From contig JAOSJO010000012.1 in assembly GCA_027494055.1 (NCBI GenBank), positions 1 to 64,000 on the forward strand: a stretch of 64,000 bases of DNA, written 5' to 3'. The position numbers and the translations under genes were made by a program. Position 1 is the stretch's first letter. The number at the start of each line of letters is the position of its first letter. Shown here one piece after another: positions 17,222 through 26,722 of this stretch. The notes under the pieces are model-generated. The model worked only from the letters and a program-made list of their open reading frames with translations. It did no database searches and was not told the DNA's origin. Origin of the DNA: Anaerolineae bacterium (GTDB lineage Bacteria; Chloroflexota; Anaerolineae; Aggregatilineales; JAFGMM01).

Positions 17222-18263
17222 GGGTCCGCGCCGGGCGCGCCGAATACGACGTGCTGGTGGGCAATGGCCTGCTGGCGCGGATGCCGGCGCTGCTCGCGGA
17301 ACGCGGCCTGCCGGCGGCGCGGGCGGTGGTGGTCAGCAACACGACGGTCGGGCCGCTGTACGGCGCGGCGCTGGCGGAAGCGCTCGGCGCGCCGCTGCTG
17401 ACCATCCCCGACGGCGAGCAGCACAAGACGCTGGCGACGCTCGGCGCGCTCTGCCAGGGGATGCTTGACGCGGGCATGGACCGGGACAGCCTCGTGATCG
17501 CGGTCGGGGGCGGCGTGGTCGGCGACGTGGCAGGCTTCGCGGCGGCGAGCTACATGCGCGGCGTGCGCGTAGTGCAGGTTCCGACCTCCCTGCTGGCGAT
17601 GGTGGACGCAAGCGTGGGGGGCAAAACCGGCGTGGACCTCCCCGGCGGGAAGAACATGGTCGGCGCATTCTGGCAGCCGGCGCTGGTCGTCGTCGATGTG
17701 GCCGTGCTTGGCACGCTGCCCCCGGTCGAGGTGCGCTGCGGCCTGGCGGAGGCGCTCAAGCACGGGCTGATCGACGATCCGGCGCTCTTTGCCCGGCTGG
17801 AGACAGGCCAGACCGCCATCGACGCGGCGCTGCTCGAACAGGCGATTGCGGTCAAGGCGCGCGTGGTTGAGGCCGACGCGCTGGAACATGGTGTGCGCGC
17901 GCATCTGAACCTGGGGCACACCTTCGCCCACGCGATTGAGACCGTGTCCGGCTACCAATGGAAGCACGGCGAGGCGGTGGCGGTGGGGCTGGCCGGCGCG
18001 GCGCGCCTCTCGGCGGCGCTGGGGCTGTTCGCTCAGGCGCTGCCGGCGCGCATCGAGGCCGCGCTGACGCGGCTGGGCCTCCGGTGCGCTATGCCGGCCT
18101 CGACCCGGCGGCGCTCTGGGAAGCGATGGCCGCCGACAAGAAGTGGCGCGCGGGCCGGTCACGCTTCGTGCTGATCCGCGACGTGGGCGACGTGTGCGTG
18201 CAGGAGGGCGTCTCGCGCGACGCGGTGATGCCGATTCTGGAGATGCTCGTCGCTGGAAGCTAA
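17194..18263 (+). CDS. aroB: 3-dehydroquinate synthase
   Basis: Second shikimate step, cyclising DAHP with catalytic NAD and a metal. Signatures: PDGEQHKTL, AVGGGVVGDVAGFAA for NAD binding, VQVPTSLLAMVDASVGGKT, and metal ligands in LNLGHTFAHAIE and WKHGEAVAVG. A missing C near 18080 shifts the frame 60 residues before the end; VRYAGLDPAALW then continues in the second frame. Corrected length ~356, normal. Starts inside aroK (28-bp overlap), so coupled. Confidence 0.93.
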
Positions 18264-18275
18264 AGGCTGCAAGCG

Positions 18276-18313
18276 AGAAGCTGGCGGGTGCGCCTGACCG
18301 GCCTCCAGCTTCT
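18276..18313. repeat. Hairpin between aroB and pheA
   Basis: 9-bp arms AGAAGCTGG / CCAGCTTCT separated by 20 bases, without a U-tract. It ends 15 bases before the pheA ribosome site. May be an intra-operon processing structure. Confidence 0.4.
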
Positions 18314-18336
18314 TGAAATAACCGGGAGGGACGAAG

Positions 18337-19188
18337 TTGAGCAAGAAAGCAGAGCGGGTGGCATTCCAGGGGGAGGCCGGCGCTTACTCGGAGGAGGCGG
18401 TGCGCCAGTTCTTCGGCGCGGGGGCCGAGGCCATGCCGTGCCGGACGCTGCGCGAGACGATCCGCGCGGTCGAGAGCGGGAAGGCGGCGTACTGCATGTT
18501 GCCGATAGAGAACGCGGTGGCGGGTTCGGTGGAGAGCGCCTACGAGCTGCTGATGGACTGCGACCTGCGCATCCGGGGCGAGGTCATCCTGCGCGTGCGC
18601 CACGCGCTGATTGGCGTGCCGGGCGCGACGCTGAGCGACGTCAGGCGCGTGCGCTCGCACCCGCAGGCGCTGGCGCAGTGCGAGCGCTACCTGGAACGCC
18701 ACAACCTGGCAGCAGTGCAGGCGTTCGACACCGCAGGCGCGGCGCGCGAACTGGCCGAACAGCCTGAGCCGGAGGTTGCCGTCATCGCACACGAGACGGC
18801 GGCGGCGATCTACGGGCTGGAGGTGATCGACAACGGCATCGAGGACCTGCCGTTCAACTACACCCGCTTCTTTGTGCTCGGTACCGAGGACCCACCGCGC
18901 GCGCAGCGCAACAAGACCTCCCTTGTGTTCGCCACGCGGCACGTGCCGGCGGCGCTGTACAACGCGCTCGGCGAGTTCGCGCAGCGCAACATCAACCTGA
19001 CCAAGATCGAATCGCGGCCCCGGCGCAACCAGCCCTGGCAGTATGTGTTCTATCTGGACTTCGAAGGACACTGGCAGGACCCGCCCTGCGAGGCGGCGCT
19101 GCTTGGGCTGCTGCGCCGGTCGTCCTTCGTCAAGATGCTGGGGAGCTACCCGGCGGCGGCGAACACCTGGCATCCAGACGGCGCGTGA
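18337..19188 (+). CDS. pheA: Prephenate dehydratase
   Basis: Decarboxylates and dehydrates prephenate to phenylpyruvate for phenylalanine. [13 protein letters not shown] at the N-terminus, [11 protein letters not shown], the catalytic NYTRFFVLG in place of the usual TRF motif, and a C-terminal ACT domain ([20 protein letters not shown], then the ESRP motif in KIESRPRR) for Phe feedback. 283 residues, frame intact, no chorismate mutase domain, since AroH-TyrA supplies it. The start is TTG at 18337, selected by the GGGAGGG site nine bases upstream. Confidence 0.95.
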   Translation: MSKKAERVAFQGEAGAYSEEAVRQFFGAGAEAMPCRTLRETIRAVESGKAAYCMLPIENAVAGSVESAYELLMDCDLRIRGEVILRVRHALIGVPGATLSDVRRVRSHPQALAQCERYLERHNLAAVQAFDTAGAARELAEQPEPEVAVIAHETAAAIYGLEVIDNGIEDLPFNYTRFFVLGTEDPPRAQRNKTSLVFATRHVPAALYNALGEFAQRNINLTKIESRPRRNQPWQYVFYLDFEGHWQDPPCEAALLGLLRRSSFVKMLGSYPAAANTWHPDGA

Positions 19189-19240
19189 AGCTTCACGGAG
19201 CGGATACCCAACATTCACCGATTTCAAGGAGGCTAAGAAA

Positions 19241-19327
19241 GTGACGGACCAGCGTACCAGCAGATACGGGCAAAACGGCAAGGGTACGAGCCGGGAGGCG
19301 GAATCGCCCTCACACGTTGGCGTGTGA
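19241..19327 (+). CDS. Short ORF with strong Shine-Dalgarno upstream of DAHP synthase (28 aa)
   Basis: A GTG start at 19241 has AAGGAGG at good spacing. The ORF encodes 28 residues rich in Ser, Arg and Gly and stops within a TCACACG/CGTGTGA hairpin (19310-19327). A second weak hairpin (CGGGT/ACCCG) follows before the DAHP synthase ribosome site. It has only one aromatic residue, so it is not a second Phe/Tyr leader. It may couple or delay translation of the next gene, or be a spurious frame. Confidence 0.35.
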   Translation: MTDQRTSRYGQNGKGTSREAESPSHVGV

Positions 19328-19373
19328 TCAGGGGCGGGTTCCCCCACCCGAAGAATTCACAGGAGACAATGTT

Positions 19374-20405
19374 ATGATCATCGTCATGCAGAAAGGCGCG
19401 ACGCCGGCGCAGATCTCGGCGGTGGTGGCCCGCGTTGAGGGGATGGGCCGCCAGGTTCACCTGTCGCGCGGCGAGGAGCGCACCATTATCGGCGTGGTCG
19501 GCGACGACCGCACCTTCGACCGCGACCAATTCGAGCGGATGGACGGGGTCGAGCATACCGTCCCCATCCTCAAGCCCTACAAGCTCGCGAGCCGCGAGTT
19601 TCACCCATCGGACAGCGTCGTCGATGTCGGCGGAGTCAGCATCGGCGGGCAGGCGGTCGTGGTAATGGCCGGCCCGTGCGCAGTGGAGAGCCGCGAGCAA
19701 CTGATGGAAACCGCCTGGGCGGCCAAAGAGGCCGGCGCGCTGATCCTGCGCGGCGGCGCGTTCAAGCCGCGCACCTCCCCCTACAGCTTCCAGGGGATGG
19801 GCGAACAGGGGCTACAGTTGCTGGCAGAGGCGCGCGCCGAGACCGGCCTGCTCGTCGTCACCGAAGTGATGTCGCCCAGCCAGGTCTCGCTGGTCGCGAC
19901 CTACGCCGACATTCTGCAGATCGGCGCGCGCAACATGCAGAACTACGCGCTGCTGCACGCCGTCGGCGAGTCGCACAAGCCGGTGCTGCTCAAGCGCGGG
20001 ATGATGTCCACCATGGAAGAGTGGCTGATGTCAGCGGAGTACGTCCTCTCGCATGGCAACAACCGCGTGATGCTGTGCGAGCGCGGCATCCGCACCTTCG
20101 AGACCTACACGCGCAACACCTTCGACATCAACGCGATTGCGATGCTCAAGCAGCTTACCCACCTGCCCGTCATCGCCGACCCCAGCCACGGCACGGGGCT
20201 GTGGGAGCTGGTCGGGCCGGTGGCGCGCGGGGCGGTGGCAGCCGGCGCTGACGGCCTGATCCTGGAGATCCACCCCAGGCCGGAGGAGGCCGTCTCCGAC
20301 GGGCGGCAGAGCCTCAAGCCGAAGCGCTTCGCCGAACTGATGTCAGAAGTCAGGCTCATCGCGGAGGCGGTGGGGGCGCTGCCTGGCGACCGCCGAGCAG
20401 CTTGA
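19374..20405 (+). CDS. aroF: 3-deoxy-7-phosphoheptulonate (DAHP) synthase, type I-beta
   Basis: Entry enzyme of the shikimate pathway (PEP + erythrose-4-phosphate). 343 residues: a ferredoxin-like regulatory domain (residues 1-70, [15 protein letters not shown]) as in Thermotoga-type enzymes, then the barrel with [46 protein letters not shown] and ADPSHGTG. Start at ATG 19374 with CAGGAGA upstream. Last gene of the operon, followed by a strong hairpin. Inference: the N-terminal domain confers aromatic feedback inhibition, adding to attenuation. Confidence 0.95.
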   Translation: MIIVMQKGATPAQISAVVARVEGMGRQVHLSRGEERTIIGVVGDDRTFDRDQFERMDGVEHTVPILKPYKLASREFHPSDSVVDVGGVSIGGQAVVVMAGPCAVESREQLMETAWAAKEAGALILRGGAFKPRTSPYSFQGMGEQGLQLLAEARAETGLLVVTEVMSPSQVSLVATYADILQIGARNMQNYALLHAVGESHKPVLLKRGMMSTMEEWLMSAEYVLSHGNNRVMLCERGIRTFETYTRNTFDINAIAMLKQLTHLPVIADPSHGTGLWELVGPVARGAVAAGADGLILEIHPRPEEAVSDGRQSLKPKRFAELMSEVRLIAEAVGALPGDRRAA

Positions 20406-20455
20406 GCCGGTCAGCGCGCACTGAGCAGCCGTCAGAAAGCGCACCGGGAAAACAA

Positions 20456-20486
20456 AACGGGGGCCACAGCGCGCTGTGCCCCCGTT
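20456..20486. terminator. Bidirectional terminator between DAHP synthase and DUF3048 genes
   Basis: AACGGGGG / CCCCCGTT arms enclose a further CACAGCG/CGCTGTG pairing, giving a nearly continuous 15-bp stem between convergent genes. Flanking AAAACAAAA on the left yields a T-rich tail on the minus strand. Confidence 0.8.
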
Positions 20487-20506
20487 CCGATTCCGTCAGG
20501 GTGTGG

Positions 20507-21571
20507 CTACGGCGTGACCGTGAGGCCGGTGAAGCCGTAGGGCACGATCTGGTACCAGGTGATGCCGGGCTTGAGCGGCAGGAGGTCGCCGCCCGGCGTC
20601 TTGAAGGTGAGCATCGAGAAGTCGTCGGCGCGCGACCAGCGACACTCGAAGCGCTGCCCGTCGCGGAACAGGTCACATGGCCCCTCGCCCCAAAGCTGAA
20701 TCTCGGTGGAGTAGTGCCCCCCGGATACCTCGTCTTCGAGGATCGTGCGGTCTTCCACGTGATCGACGTAGAGCACCACGACGTTCTGCGCCGTGATCTG
20801 CTGTTCGGTGACCGCATCCATGTGCGGCTCGCCGTCTGCATAGCGCGCGTAGCGCGCGAAGCCGCCCTCATAGAACCAGCGCACGTTCTCGGCCCGGTAG
20901 GCAATATCGACAATCCGGGCCGGCGCGCCGCCGCCGGGGATGGTGGCGCTGAAGGCCGTCCCGCGCAGGCCGGGGTCCTCCAGGTTCACGCCGCGCTCGT
21001 CGGCCAGGAACCAGAGTTCGCGCGGGTTGGCGAAGAAGTTGTGCGGCGGGTCGATGTCCGCGTCACGGAATACAAACGGATCGCCCATCGTATCCGCATA
21101 GAAGGTACGCGCGCGCGTGGGGCGGTTGGGATCGTACAGGCGCTGGCGCACGCCCTCTGACGCGCCGGAGAAGATGAACAGCGCGCGGTACATGGCGGTC
21201 AGTTCCAGGTCGATGAGCCGCGCCGACCGCATCGAGCCGACTTTCTGCGGCGTGGTGCTCAGAAAGAAGGCCGTGAAGCGCGTGGTGCCGCCCTCTGCGT
21301 AGTGCTCGAACACGATGTCGGCCTGCGCGAGGCCCGCCTGTGGCCGAACCTTGTCACCGGGGAAGTTCGAGACTTTGACCCCAACAGGGCGCCGGTTGAG
21401 CACGGCGGGGTTGCTCACCGGCTGGCCCGTCAACGGGTTCACGCCCTCCGGATATGTATCAGGGCCGATGATGTCGCCCGCCGCCCCCTCTTGGGCGGAA
21501 AGCGGGCTTCCCAGCGCGAGCGTGGCGCAAAGCACCAGCAGCAGAAGTGCACGGCGGATCTGTGTACGCAT
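20507..21571 (-). CDS. Secreted DUF3048 (YerB-like) protein
   Basis: 354 residues beginning with a signal peptide (basic MRTQIRRA, hydrophobic stretch, cleavage near LSAQEG). The mature part starts with NPLTGQPVSNPAVLNRRP, the DUF3048 hallmark, and has two domain halves, the second from about residue 235. Exported; biochemical role unknown. A relative, B. subtilis YerB, is a putative lipoprotein, but here there is no lipobox Cys. Frame intact. Monocistronic between a shared terminator and an AT-richer gap (21588-21717) in which I see nothing. Confidence 0.88.
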   Translation of the reverse strand: MRTQIRRALLLLVLCATLALGSPLSAQEGAAGDIIGPDTYPEGVNPLTGQPVSNPAVLNRRPVGVKVSNFPGDKVRPQAGLAQADIVFEHYAEGGTTRFTAFFLSTTPQKVGSMRSARLIDLELTAMYRALFIFSGASEGVRQRLYDPNRPTRARTFYADTMGDPFVFRDADIDPPHNFFANPRELWFLADERGVNLEDPGLRGTAFSATIPGGGAPARIVDIAYRAENVRWFYEGGFARYARYADGEPHMDAVTEQQITAQNVVVLYVDHVEDRTILEDEVSGGHYSTEIQLWGEGPCDLFRDGQRFECRWSRADDFSMLTFKTPGGDLLPLKPGITWYQIVPYGFTGLTVTP

Positions 21572-21717
21572 ACGCTACCTCACCAGTAGTGCAGTATGGG
21601 AAGTCACAAACGACCGGGAATTATAGCATGGGCGGGGCGCGGTCCCAACTTGATGGGCAAAGCCCCGCACAACGCACAGCGCCCGCACAGACCGGATCGC
21701 AGCCCAGACGCCGCCGC

Positions 21718-21969
21718 CTAGTGCTCCTGGTGGGCGTAGTCTGGCGGCGGCTGCTCGTAGGGGTCCTCAACCGGCTTGTCGACGAGAACCCACGCGACCG
21801 TGCCACCGACGAGCATTACCACGCCGACCGCGAGAAGCGCCCCGATCACCGTCTCGTTGGACGCGACGCCGCGCGCGCTGGCAATCAGGAGCGCGATTGC
21901 GATCAGCGCAAGGCCGATATAGATGACGAAACTGAAGGCGCGGTGGTAACGGTAGGGAATGGGCAGCAT
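21718..21969 (-). CDS. Small two-helix membrane protein (hypothetical)
   Basis: 83 residues with two hydrophobic helices (about residues 10-32 and 40-62, VIGALLAVGVVMLVGG) and a Pro/Tyr/Glu-rich acidic tail ending YAHQEH. ATG 21969 has GGGAGC upstream. Located just downstream of the GNAT gene, same strand, probably co-transcribed. No recognised family. Confidence 0.6.
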   Translation of the reverse strand: MLPIPYRYHRAFSFVIYIGLALIAIALLIASARGVASNETVIGALLAVGVVMLVGGTVAWVLVDKPVEDPYEQPPPDYAHQEH

Positions 21970-22000
21970 AGGTACAGCTCCCTGGATGCGTAGGATAAGG

Positions 22001-22567
22001 TCACTGGCCGCCTGGATTATGACCTGACGGCGGCTGCTTGGCAAACCATTCCTGGCAGAGCAGGCCCATGATGTAGATGTCGTGGTATGCACCGTTACGG
22101 TAGAGCGCCTGCCGGCGCGCGCCTTCGTGCACGAAGCCGACTTTCTCATACGAACGGATGGCGCGCGTATTGAACGCAAACACCTCAAGCTCGACCCGGT
22201 TCAGGTTCAGCTCGCCAAAACCGTACTCCAGCAGCAGGCGGGTCGCCTCCGTGCCATAGCCGCGCCCCCAGTACAGCTTGTTGCCGATGACGATGCCGAA
22301 AACCGCCGACCGGTTGCGCCAGGCGTTGACGCGCAGGCCGCAATTCCCCAACAACTGGTCGTCATCCAGGGTGCGGATAGCAAACGTGAAAAGGTCCTTG
22401 TCCTTGCGCATGTCCTCATACCACGCCACCTCGTCGTCGTATGAGAACAGGCGGAGCACATCCGGGGCCATGAAGGTCGTGACCTCCGGGTCGCTGAACC
22501 ACGCCGCGAATTGCTCCAGGTCGTCGCGCCGGACCGGCGCCAGCCGCACCCGCTTACCCACAAACAT
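22001..22567 (-). CDS. GNAT-family N-acetyltransferase (RimJ/RimL-like)
   Basis: 188 residues of the Acetyltransf_3 type: begins GKRVRLAPVRRDDLEQF, acetyl-CoA pyrophosphate loop in YWGRGYGTEATRLLLEYGF, then ELEVFAFNTRAIRSYEKVGF. Substrate unknown; relatives acetylate ribosomal-protein N-termini or small molecules such as aminoglycosides. ATG 22567 preceded by GAAGGATG. Frame intact. Confidence 0.88.
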   Translation of the reverse strand: MFVGKRVRLAPVRRDDLEQFAAWFSDPEVTTFMAPDVLRLFSYDDEVAWYEDMRKDKDLFTFAIRTLDDDQLLGNCGLRVNAWRNRSAVFGIVIGNKLYWGRGYGTEATRLLLEYGFGELNLNRVELEVFAFNTRAIRSYEKVGFVHEGARRQALYRNGAYHDIYIMGLLCQEWFAKQPPSGHNPGGQ

Positions 22568-22656
22568 GGCACATCCTTCGCAAACGCGCCCAATCACAAG
22601 GGCATGGCGCGCGCCATGCCCTCTGGAACCCTGCACCGATCTCGCGCGAAAGACTG

Positions 22657-23983
22657 CTACTTCGCCCCGGATTCGGCAGCGCCGGCGGCGGCGCCCTCCG
22701 CCACAACCGGCGTGATGTTCGGCTCGGCAACGAGCACGCGCTGGAGCGCGCAGATCGCGACTTCGAGCATGTCCAGGCCCGGCTCGCGCGTGGTGAGCTT
22801 CTGTAGCCACAGGTTGGGCTGGATCAGCGCGCGGACGAGCGCGTTGTCCAGGTGCTTGGCGGCGAACCGGATCCACTCGTAGGCGATGCCCGCCACCAGC
22901 GGGATCAGGAGGATGCGCGACCCCAGCCGCAGGATCAGGTTATCCGGGTGGCCCAGGAAGGCAAACACGAACACCGACACTACCACGACCACCAGCAGAA
23001 ACCCCGTGCCGCACCGGGGATGTTCGAGGGGGAAGCGCGCCACCGACTGGGGCGTCAGGTCTGCGCCGGCCTCGTAGGCGTTGATGGTCTTGTGCTCCGC
23101 GCCGTGATAGGCGAAGAGGCGCTTGATATCTGGCACGCGCCCGATGAGCCAGATGTAGCCGATGACCAGCAACAGGCGGATGAAACCCTCAACGAAGTTG
23201 GTCACCAGCGCCGAATGGATGTTGAGCAGGTTCTCGATGCCGCCCGCGACCGCCGCCGGCAGCAGCAGGAACAGCCCAAGCCCCAGCGCCAGCGAAACCA
23301 CCATCGTGCCGATGCCGAGCGGGCCGCTGAAGCTGACGTCCTCGTCCTCGCCCAGGGCCACGTCGGCAGACCACATCAGCGCGCGCGTGCCCAGGCCGAG
23401 CGCATCCCACAGCATAATCATGCCACGCAGCAGCGGCGTCTTCGCCAGCGCGCCCCGGTAAATCCTGGGGTTGAGGTCGTCTTCATGCACCACGATCTCG
23501 CCCGGCGCGGCCTCCACCTGGGCGCGCAGCGCCGGCCACGCCGCGTCGGCCCTGGCGAGGTTGCCGGGGATGTCCGCCGCCCAGGCCGCCTGTGCGTCAC
23601 GGTCCCGGTGGAGGTAGAGCCGGTCGTCATGGAGCGTCCACACCGCCGGGTCGGCCTCGACAAGCGCGCCGCCTGCGACGCTCAGCGCGTCATAGCCGGT
23701 GTACTGCGGCGCGTAGCGCTCTGGCGCGGCGGCGAACTTCTTGCAGTGCTCGCGGCTGGCGAACCGCCACGTGAGGCCCATCCAGCGGTGCTCGTGGTCG
23801 AGCTTGCCCTGGACGGGCGCGCCGCCCTCGCCCGGTTCGGAAGTACGCGACCGCATCATACCCCTTGATCGCGGGCGGCTTCGGCGCGCGCACGGCCACC
23901 GCGTAGCTGTAGGCGCTCCGCATCATCACGCCTTCCATCACCGCCTGGCCGCCGTAGAAAAAGCTTGGGGACTTCTCTGTCAT
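22657..23983 (-). CDS. DUF1385 membrane protein with a nested YHS domain
   Basis: Residues 1-~33 are the DUF1385 start (FYGGQAVMEGVMMRS, AVAVRAP). From ~35 to 155 the sequence is instead a complete YHS-type domain: IKGYDAVAYF, WRFASREHCKKFAAAPERYA, and its tail region AADIPGNLARADAAWP. DUF1385 then resumes at GEIVVHEDDLNPRIYRG, with several membrane helices, conserved YHGAEHKTINAYE and HPRCGTGF. YHS domains are linked to metal binding; the usual GGYCA motif reads TGYDA here, so a Cys ligand is missing. DUF1385 (B. subtilis YqhQ family) has no known activity. A one-base slip near 23848 lies inside the insert and both frames continue the same domain. Total about 440 residues. Confidence 0.82.
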
Positions 23984-24107
23984 TGGTTAGCTCCAATCTG
24001 AGCGCGATGGTCCAATTGTAATCGGGCGCTGGCGCTGTCGCAACCTGCTCGCTTCGGTGATGGCATGATGAAGCCCGGAAACAGAAAAAGCGCATCCGAA
24101 GATTCGT

Positions 24108-24182
24108 AACACGAAAGCACGAAAGATGCGAAGTCACGAAAGGGTTGGGCGCACGTTCCACGCCTTTCGTGTCTTCGTGTTT
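24108..24182. repeat. Long inverted repeat, CACGAAAG type
   Basis: Left arm reiterates ACACGAAAGCACGAAAG and AAGTCACGAAAGG (24108-24143); right arm CCTTTCGTGTCTTCGTG (24162-24182) pairs with 12 of 13 bases at the core. Lies in the DUF1385-DUF2304 gap (23984-24257), otherwise without visible genes. Confidence 0.75.
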
Positions 24183-24257
24183 CCAATCTGCACTACCTCC
24201 CAGACTTTGTCATGCAATACCTTTCGGTCCCTTCGGCGCGACGGCCCGGCACTTGCC

Positions 24258-24644
24258 CTACACCTCAGTGTCCGTTGTCTCGCCGGGTTCGCCATCGCCG
24301 GCGATCCGGCGCAGTTCATATTGCAGGATGGCGACCTCCTGGGCCAGCTTCTTGTTCTCGTTGGAGAGTCGGCTGATAACCACCGAGAACTGCAACACAA
24401 TAAGGAGCAGGAACCCGAAGGCCAGCAGGAACAGCGCGGTGGGCGGGTAGGCGATCCCCACCGCCACGGCCACCACGTCGAGCAGCCGGCGCGAGGCCGC
24501 GAGCACGACCAGCGCGACGCCGGTGGCGAGCCAGAGCAGCGAGTACTGCTCCTTGAGCTTCCGCTGGCGCACCAACTCAAAGACCACAATGAACAACCCA
24601 AGCGCCGCGACCAGCACCATGATCACTGGACGGTCGTCGTACAT
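24258..24644 (-). CDS. DUF2304 membrane protein
   Basis: 128 residues with three hydrophobic helices (about 6-24, 36-56, 66-90) and a charged coiled-coil-like tail (SRLSNENKKLAQEVAILQYE). The family is typically encoded beside GT2 glycosyltransferases and glycan-assembly genes, exactly the situation here (GT2 gene 36 bp upstream). Inferred role: membrane partner in polyprenyl-linked sugar transfer. Confidence 0.82.
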   Translation of the reverse strand: MYDDRPVIMVLVAALGLFIVVFELVRQRKLKEQYSLLWLATGVALVVLAASRRLLDVVAVAVGIAYPPTALFLLAFGFLLLIVLQFSVVISRLSNENKKLAQEVAILQYELRRIAGDGEPGETTDTEV

Positions 24645-24680
24645 GCCTCACACCTCCACGATTCGGTCAGCGCCCTAAGC

Positions 24681-25394
24681 TTAGGCCGCCGGGACCTTGC
24701 GCAGCAGCCCGATGAAGAGCGCCAGAAGCACCTTCACCATGTAGTACGCCGAGCGCCACCACGTAATCGAACTCTGCCCGCCGTAGCGTGGGTTCATCGT
24801 CACCGCAATCTCTTTCAGGCGCAACCCCGCCCGCGCGAACAGCGCCACCGACTCCGGCTCTGGATAGTCGTGCGGGTACAGGCGGGCGCAAAACTCGATC
24901 ACGCGGCGGCTGCCGGCGCGGAACCCGGAGGTCGGGTCGGTCACCCGCCGGCGCGTGATTGCCGAGATCACCCCGGCCAGCACGATGATGCCGAACCGGC
25001 GCATCGGCGGCGTGATGTAGCCGCGCGGCTCCAGGTAGCGCGAACCGACCACAATGTCGGCGTCGCCCTCAAGCAGCGCCGCCACCAGATGCGGGATTTC
25101 CTGCGGCGCGTGCTGGCCGTCGCCGTCGTTCTGTACCGCCACCTGGTAGCCGTGCCGAGCCGCGTAGAGAAACCCCGCCTGCATCGCCGCGCCGATCCCA
25201 ACGTTGAAGGGCATGTGCAACGCAATCACGCCCAGCCGGTCGGCGATGCGCCCGGTGGCGTCTTGCGAGCCGTCGTCGATGACGGCGATGTCCGCCCAGG
25301 GCACGTGCTCGCGGATCAGCGCAACCACATGCGCAAGGCTCTCTTCCTCGTTATATGCCGGGATAATGACGAGCGTCTTTGGGTAGTCGCGCAT
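24681..25394 (-). CDS. Family 2 glycosyltransferase (polyprenyl-phosphate type)
   Basis: 237 residues. GT-A fold motifs: VIIPAYNEEESLAHV at the N-terminus, IDDGSQDAT, metal-binding DxD in QNDGDGQHAP, and SGFRAGSRRV. Resembles dolichol/polyprenyl-phosphate mannosyl- or glucosyltransferases that load a lipid carrier at the membrane. The C-terminus is amphipathic (MVKVLLALFIGLLRK). In operon with two GT4 enzymes, a NUDIX hydrolase and DUF2304, suggesting cell-surface glycan synthesis. Confidence 0.88.
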   Translation of the reverse strand: MRDYPKTLVIIPAYNEEESLAHVVALIREHVPWADIAVIDDGSQDATGRIADRLGVIALHMPFNVGIGAAMQAGFLYAARHGYQVAVQNDGDGQHAPQEIPHLVAALLEGDADIVVGSRYLEPRGYITPPMRRFGIIVLAGVISAITRRRVTDPTSGFRAGSRRVIEFCARLYPHDYPEPESVALFARAGLRLKEIAVTMNPRYGGQSSITWWRSAYYMVKVLLALFIGLLRKVPAA

Positions 25395-25403
25395 ATGTGG
25401 CGG

Positions 25404-26690
25404 TCAACCTCCACCCAGGCGGCGTTCCTCGACCACCTGGTAGAACAGCGATCTGTAGCGCTCAGCAGTCTGACGCCAGGTATAGCGCGAACGGACCAGC
25501 GCCCGCGCCCCTGCGCCAGCCGGCGGCGCAGGTCGCGGTCTCTGAGCACGCGCACCGCCTCCTCAGCGATGGCCGGCGCATCCTGCGCGAGGATCACATT
25601 CTGGCCGCTGGTGATGTCAAGCCCATCGCAACTCAGCGGCGTGGCGATGACCGGCTTCGCCATCGCCATCGCTTCGAGGACCTTGTTCTTGACGCCCGCG
25701 CCGACCCGAAGCGGACTCACGTACACCGAGGCGCGCTCGAAGTAGGGGCCGCATATCGGGGACGCGGCCCGTCACCGTGACATACGCGCACTGCGCCGCC
25801 TGCAAGGACGGCGGCGGGTCCACGCCGACCAGCATGAGGTGCGCGTCAGGAATCTGGGCGCGGACGCGCGGCATCACTTCGTCTATCAACACGCGCGCGG
25901 CGTCAACGTTGGGCGCGTAACTGAAATTGCCGGTGAACAGAAGCACCGGCTCACCGGGATCCTCCATCGTTGGCGCGAAATAGTCGGGGTCCACGCCGTT
26001 AGAGATCACGGCCACACGCAGCGACGGGTCGAGCGCCCTGAGCGCGTCGGCGTCGGGCGCGGCGAGCGCGACCACGCGATCAAACCCGGTGAACATCCAG
26101 CTTTCATAGTTGCGCGCCATGTTGAACTGGAGCTTTGCCGCCCACCGGGCTGCGAAACCCGGCGCGTGCCGCACTGCGCGCTCCAGCAGGAGCGTGTACG
26201 ACTCGTAGGCGGCGATTACGTTCGGCGTGTTGTGCACCAGCCGGAAGTATTCGTATGTCGCCACGCCGCCGAACAGAAAAACGACATCATAGCTGCTGAG
26301 TCGCAGCCGCTCCTGCACCGCCCGCCACATCTCCGGCGACCAGGCCCGCTCGGCGCGCGCCGGGAAGCGCCGCTGGGAACGGTACCGCCGGACCAGGTAC
26401 TTCCATGCCGGGCGCGCCGGCTCCCGCACCAGGTGCACGATGCGAAACGCGCGGTCGTAAAACGGCACGTCCGCCAGGTCGCGCGCCCGCTGGTAGAACG
26501 CCAGCAGGTCCATGCAGTGCCCGCGCTGCTCCAGGTCGCGCGTGACGTGGTACAGGATGAGCCGGTCGCCCAGGTCGAGCGGCCATGCGGGGCAACGCGC
26601 AATCACGAGGATGTCCAGCGCGGACCGCTTGCCCGGCTCGCGCTCGCGGCGCGCGTGCGCCGGCCTTCGCGACAGACGGATTCGGCTCAT
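25404..26690 (-). CDS. Family 4 (GT-B) glycosyltransferase
   Basis: About 430 residues. N-terminal GT-B domain starts at LDILVIARCPAWPLDLGDRL and the C-terminal nucleotide-sugar domain at VLLFTGNFSYAPNVDA, with LRVGAGVKNKVLEAMAMAKPV holding the family's E-x7-E-type region. Frame slips near 25750 (extra C) and near 25512. The C-terminal fragment RYTWRQTAERYRSLFYQ confirms the true end at 25404. Acceptor unknown. ATG 26690 is the first available; a later start near LDILVIA is possible, as the first 26 residues look non-conserved. Confidence 0.8.
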
Positions 26691-26722
26691 CCCACCAGAT
26701 TCCAGCTTGGCTGGCCCGTGCG

